A stretch of 64,000 nt of DNA, taken from Balaenoptera acutorostrata. Taxonomy: Eukaryota; Chordata; Mammalia; Artiodactyla; Balaenopteridae. The translations under genes and the position numbers were made by a program. The notes under the pieces are model-generated. The model made no database searches and was not told the DNA's origin. It saw only the letters and a list, made by a program, of their open reading frames with translations. Within the stretch, counting starts at the first letter, position 1; the number at the start of each line of letters is the position of its first letter. Where the stretch lies: positions 1 through 64,000 of the forward strand of contig NW_026646048.1 of NCBI RefSeq assembly GCF_949987535.1, written 5' to 3'. This document shows positions 61,539 to 64,000 of this stretch, in pieces.

Positions 61539-63297
61539 GGAAACAGATTTCAGGAGGTAGATTCGAATCGCCTTGAAAGCACATGAAAAGCGGCAAAACG
61601 TGGACAATGATGCCCTTGGCCAAAAAGGGCGTATGCGTTTTTTCCTGAATATATTCAGGAAAAAACGCATACGCCCTTTTTGGCCAACCAAGCAACCTGG
61701 AAAGGCCAATCAGCGCTCCAAAGAAGTCTCGCTTCCCAGCGGGCAAAAGGGCCATGCGGAAAAAAGTGTCCAAACCAGAAATGCAGGACCGGCCATGGAG
61801 AAATGGGAGCCTTGCTACGCTGATGGGTGGGATGTAAATTGCCAACAGCCACTCTGGAGAAGTGTACGGTGTGTTCTGAAACATCTAAAAAACACAGCTT
61901 GGAGAGCATAGGGCACTTCCACTCATGGGCGTATAAATTGGGAAAACTAAAAATCAGCAAGACACAGGCACCCCAAAGTTTAGGGCTGCTCTGTTGACAA
62001 GAACCCCCACTTCATTACACCTTAAATATCCTAGGAAAGAGAAAAATGGATAAAGAAGTTGTGGTCCTCATGTACAATGGAATATCACTCAGCCATGAAA
62101 TCCACGTCATAAGGCTAGTAGCAGCACGATGAGTGGATTTAGGTACGACGATTCTAAGTGAAATAAGTCACACAGAAAAAGACACTTATCATAAGATATC
62201 ACTTCTAGAGGGAATGTACAACCCGCTACACTTGAACTGAATTGCAAAACAGAACAGAGTCACACGTTTAGGAAACACACTATGGCTGCTGAACGGGAAA
62301 GGTGAGGTGGGGTGATGCATAAAACAAGGGTTTCAAATTAGATAAGATACCGTTCCATAAACCCAATATGTAAGAGACAAGACCTATTCCTTTTTCAGTG
62401 AACTGGACTCAACACCCCCTATTCACCGCACAAGAATATATCTGAATAGGAAGAATCTTCAAACCTATGTATTGATATCTCTCTGTAAGTGAGTCAAGGG
62501 GGTGTAAAGCGGCATAAACACAGCCGTGAAAAGCAGCTAAACCCCATTATAAAAATAAATTACTTTTCAAAACCCGTGAAACAAAGACAGTGAAAGAGAG
62601 AGAAATTCTTACAAAATTCGTTCAGGGGCTGTGATGCAACCTGGATTGACCATATCTAGACCCACAGCTGATTGAGACATAAGGGTGGACACTCTTGGGG
62701 CTGAGAGGTTCGGTGAGGTTGGGTGAGCCAACGCAGACCCTTTCAATTAATACTGCATGGTACCCATCCCATGGGTCCCAAATCTCCAGGTTCAAGGGCA
62801 TCTTCCTACGTCGAAAACAGGCATGAGAAACCCAGAAGATGGTACACCGTGTGATCGGGAAAGGTTTCTAAAACGCACCTCATTTCTCATCTCCTTTGCT
62901 CGGGTTCGCCATTCCAGCCGATTTACTAGCCATCTCCCTCCTTGGAGAATCAGCACCTTTAACCTCCTGTTCCGTACAGGTTGCAATTTGTCCTGAGGAT
63001 GAACGGGAAGAGGGGGAACCAATGAGAGACTAGCTCTAGGTGTTGGGACAGGCACAGGTCACTCTATTTTCCCATCAGGAAGAAGAATTAAGCACAAGCT
63101 CAGCCTGCCCCCCAGAACCAGAAGAGGGCCTGAAGCAATCCTGCGCTTTTGCGGCCAGCTCCCAAAAAAGCGAGTTGAAAAATGGAGCTCAGGGGCACTG
63201 CAATTCACAAACCTGCAGAGTTTTAAATGATACCTCTCGTCCACAAATATATTAAGGGAAGGCAACGAAGAGGCTTTGAAAGCAAGGCAGAATTGCA
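61539..63297 (+). repeat. Satellite unit 36 (1,759 bp)
   Basis: Shares TGTACAACCCGC near 62215 and AATCCACG with unit 35. Private TAGATAAGATACC near 62340, GAATAGGAAG near 62445 and CAATTAATAC near 62745. The palindrome at 61616-61687 is perfect. Confidence 0.97.
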
Positions 63298-64000
63298 GGA
63301 AACAGATTTCAGGAGGTAGATTCGAATCGCCTTGAAAGCACATGAAAAGCGGCAAAACGTGGACAATGATGCCCTTGGCCAAAAAGGGCGTATGCGTTTT
63401 TTCCTGAATATATTCAGGAAAAAACGCATACGCCCTTTTTGGCCAACCAAGCAACCTGGAAAGGCCAATCAGCGCTCCAAAGAAGTCTCGCTTCCCAGCG
63501 GGCAAAAGGGCCATGCGGAAAAAAGTGTCCAAACCAGAAATGCAGGACCGGCCATGGAGAAATGGGAGCCTTGCTACGCTGATGGGTGGGATGTAAATTG
63601 CCAACAGCCACTCTGGAGAAGTGTACGGTGTGTTCTGAAACATCTAAAAAACACAGCTTGGAGAGCATAGGGCACTTCCACTCATGGGCGTATAAATTGG
63701 GAAAACTAAAAATCAGCAAGACACAGGCACCCCAAAGTTTAGGGCTGCTCTGTTGACAAGAACCCCCACTTCATTACACCTTAAATATCCTAGGAAAGAG
63801 AAAAATGGATAAAGAAGTGGTGGTCCTCATGTACAATGGCATATCACTCAGCCATGAAATCAACGTCATAAGGCTAGTAGCAGCATGATGAGTGGATTTA
63901 GGTACGACGATTCTAAGTGAAATAAGTCACACAGAAAAAGACACTTATCATAAGATATCACTACTAGAGGGAATGTAAAAACCGCTACACTTGAACTGAA
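63298..64000 (+). repeat. Satellite unit 37 (partial, first 703 bp)
   Basis: Cut by the window end inside the L1-derived part. Private GAAGTGGTGG near 63815, ATGGCATATC near 63837, GCATGATGAG near 63884 and CACTACTAGAGG near 63958. The palindrome at 63375-63446 is perfect. The array plainly continues. Confidence 0.96.

Larger units (their letters stand above)
1..64000 (+). repeat. Satellite DNA array, 1,759-bp unit, 36 full copies plus one partial
   Basis: A fixed anchor (the TTG at position 35) recurs at 1779, 3529, 5290, 7046, 8805 and onward in steps of 1,759 to 63332. Every copy is on the same strand and no foreign sequence lies between copies. The only other spacings are 1744, 1750, 1761 and 1756 in the first four units and 1758 in units 21 and 22. 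Copies differ by scattered substitutions, many shared by specific units, so this is a true array rather than one unit duplicated by assembly. Length and L1 content fit the common cetacean satellite of heterochromatin; that identification is from memory. Unit boundaries below are arbitrary and use the GGAAACAGATTTC motif at base 1 as the start. Confidence 0.97.

Noticed and set aside
1..64000. CRISPR array or prokaryotic tandem gene cluster
   Set aside because: The period is 1,759 bp with no spacers, no cas-like genes and clear L1 content.
1..64000. Tandem rDNA or a tandem gene family
   Set aside because: No rRNA-like sequence and no conserved coding frame; the reading frames are degenerate L1 or arbitrary.
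1..64000. Palindromes as fold-back read artefacts
   Set aside because: Fold-back artefacts are read-specific and large; here the same 72 bp recurs at one offset in all units with unit-specific single-arm mutations.

Overview
The whole 64-kb window is one uninterrupted tandem array of a long satellite DNA. It holds 36 full units and one partial unit, all in the same orientation. From about 7 kb onward the spacing is 1,759 bp, apart from two units of 1,758 bp. I see no gene, RNA gene, CRISPR array or intact mobile element. The reading frames on both strands recur in every unit because the DNA recurs, and they are not genes.

This is heterochromatic mammalian DNA. The unit length matches the roughly 1.76-kb 'common cetacean satellite' of non-delphinid whales (delphinids carry a shorter unit of about 1.58 kb, as I recall). 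The first ~1,030 bp of each unit, as phased here, resembles the 3' end of a mammalian LINE-1: the decayed C-terminal end of ORF2, then a 3' end with an AATAAA signal. An L1 origin has been proposed in the literature for cetacean satellites. A whale is therefore the best guess, but it rests on length and L1 content recalled from memory, not on an alignment. The remaining ~730 bp of the unit I do not recognise.

The most striking element is a 72-bp palindrome with no spacer (TTGGCC...GGCCAA, centre AATATATT) about 78 bp into every unit, inside the L1-derived part. It is perfect in 30 of 37 units. Six others carry substitutions in one arm only, and one is damaged by indels in a noisy stretch.

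Layout: units 1-4 (1-7011) carry many one-base indels, mostly in homopolymers, and look like an unpolished contig end. Units 5-15 (7012 to about 25.6 kb) form a uniform subfamily with local pairs of near-identical units (8/9, 10/11, 13/14). Near 25.6 kb several diagnostic bases switch together. Units 15-21 contain a three-unit higher-order pattern with one unit out of step. Units 22-26 are mixed. Units 27-34 (45,708-59,779) show a clear three-unit higher-order repeat, A-B-C, A-B-(C/A hybrid), B-C, with the signature of unequal exchange. Units 35-37 are another small group. The array runs off both edges of the window.
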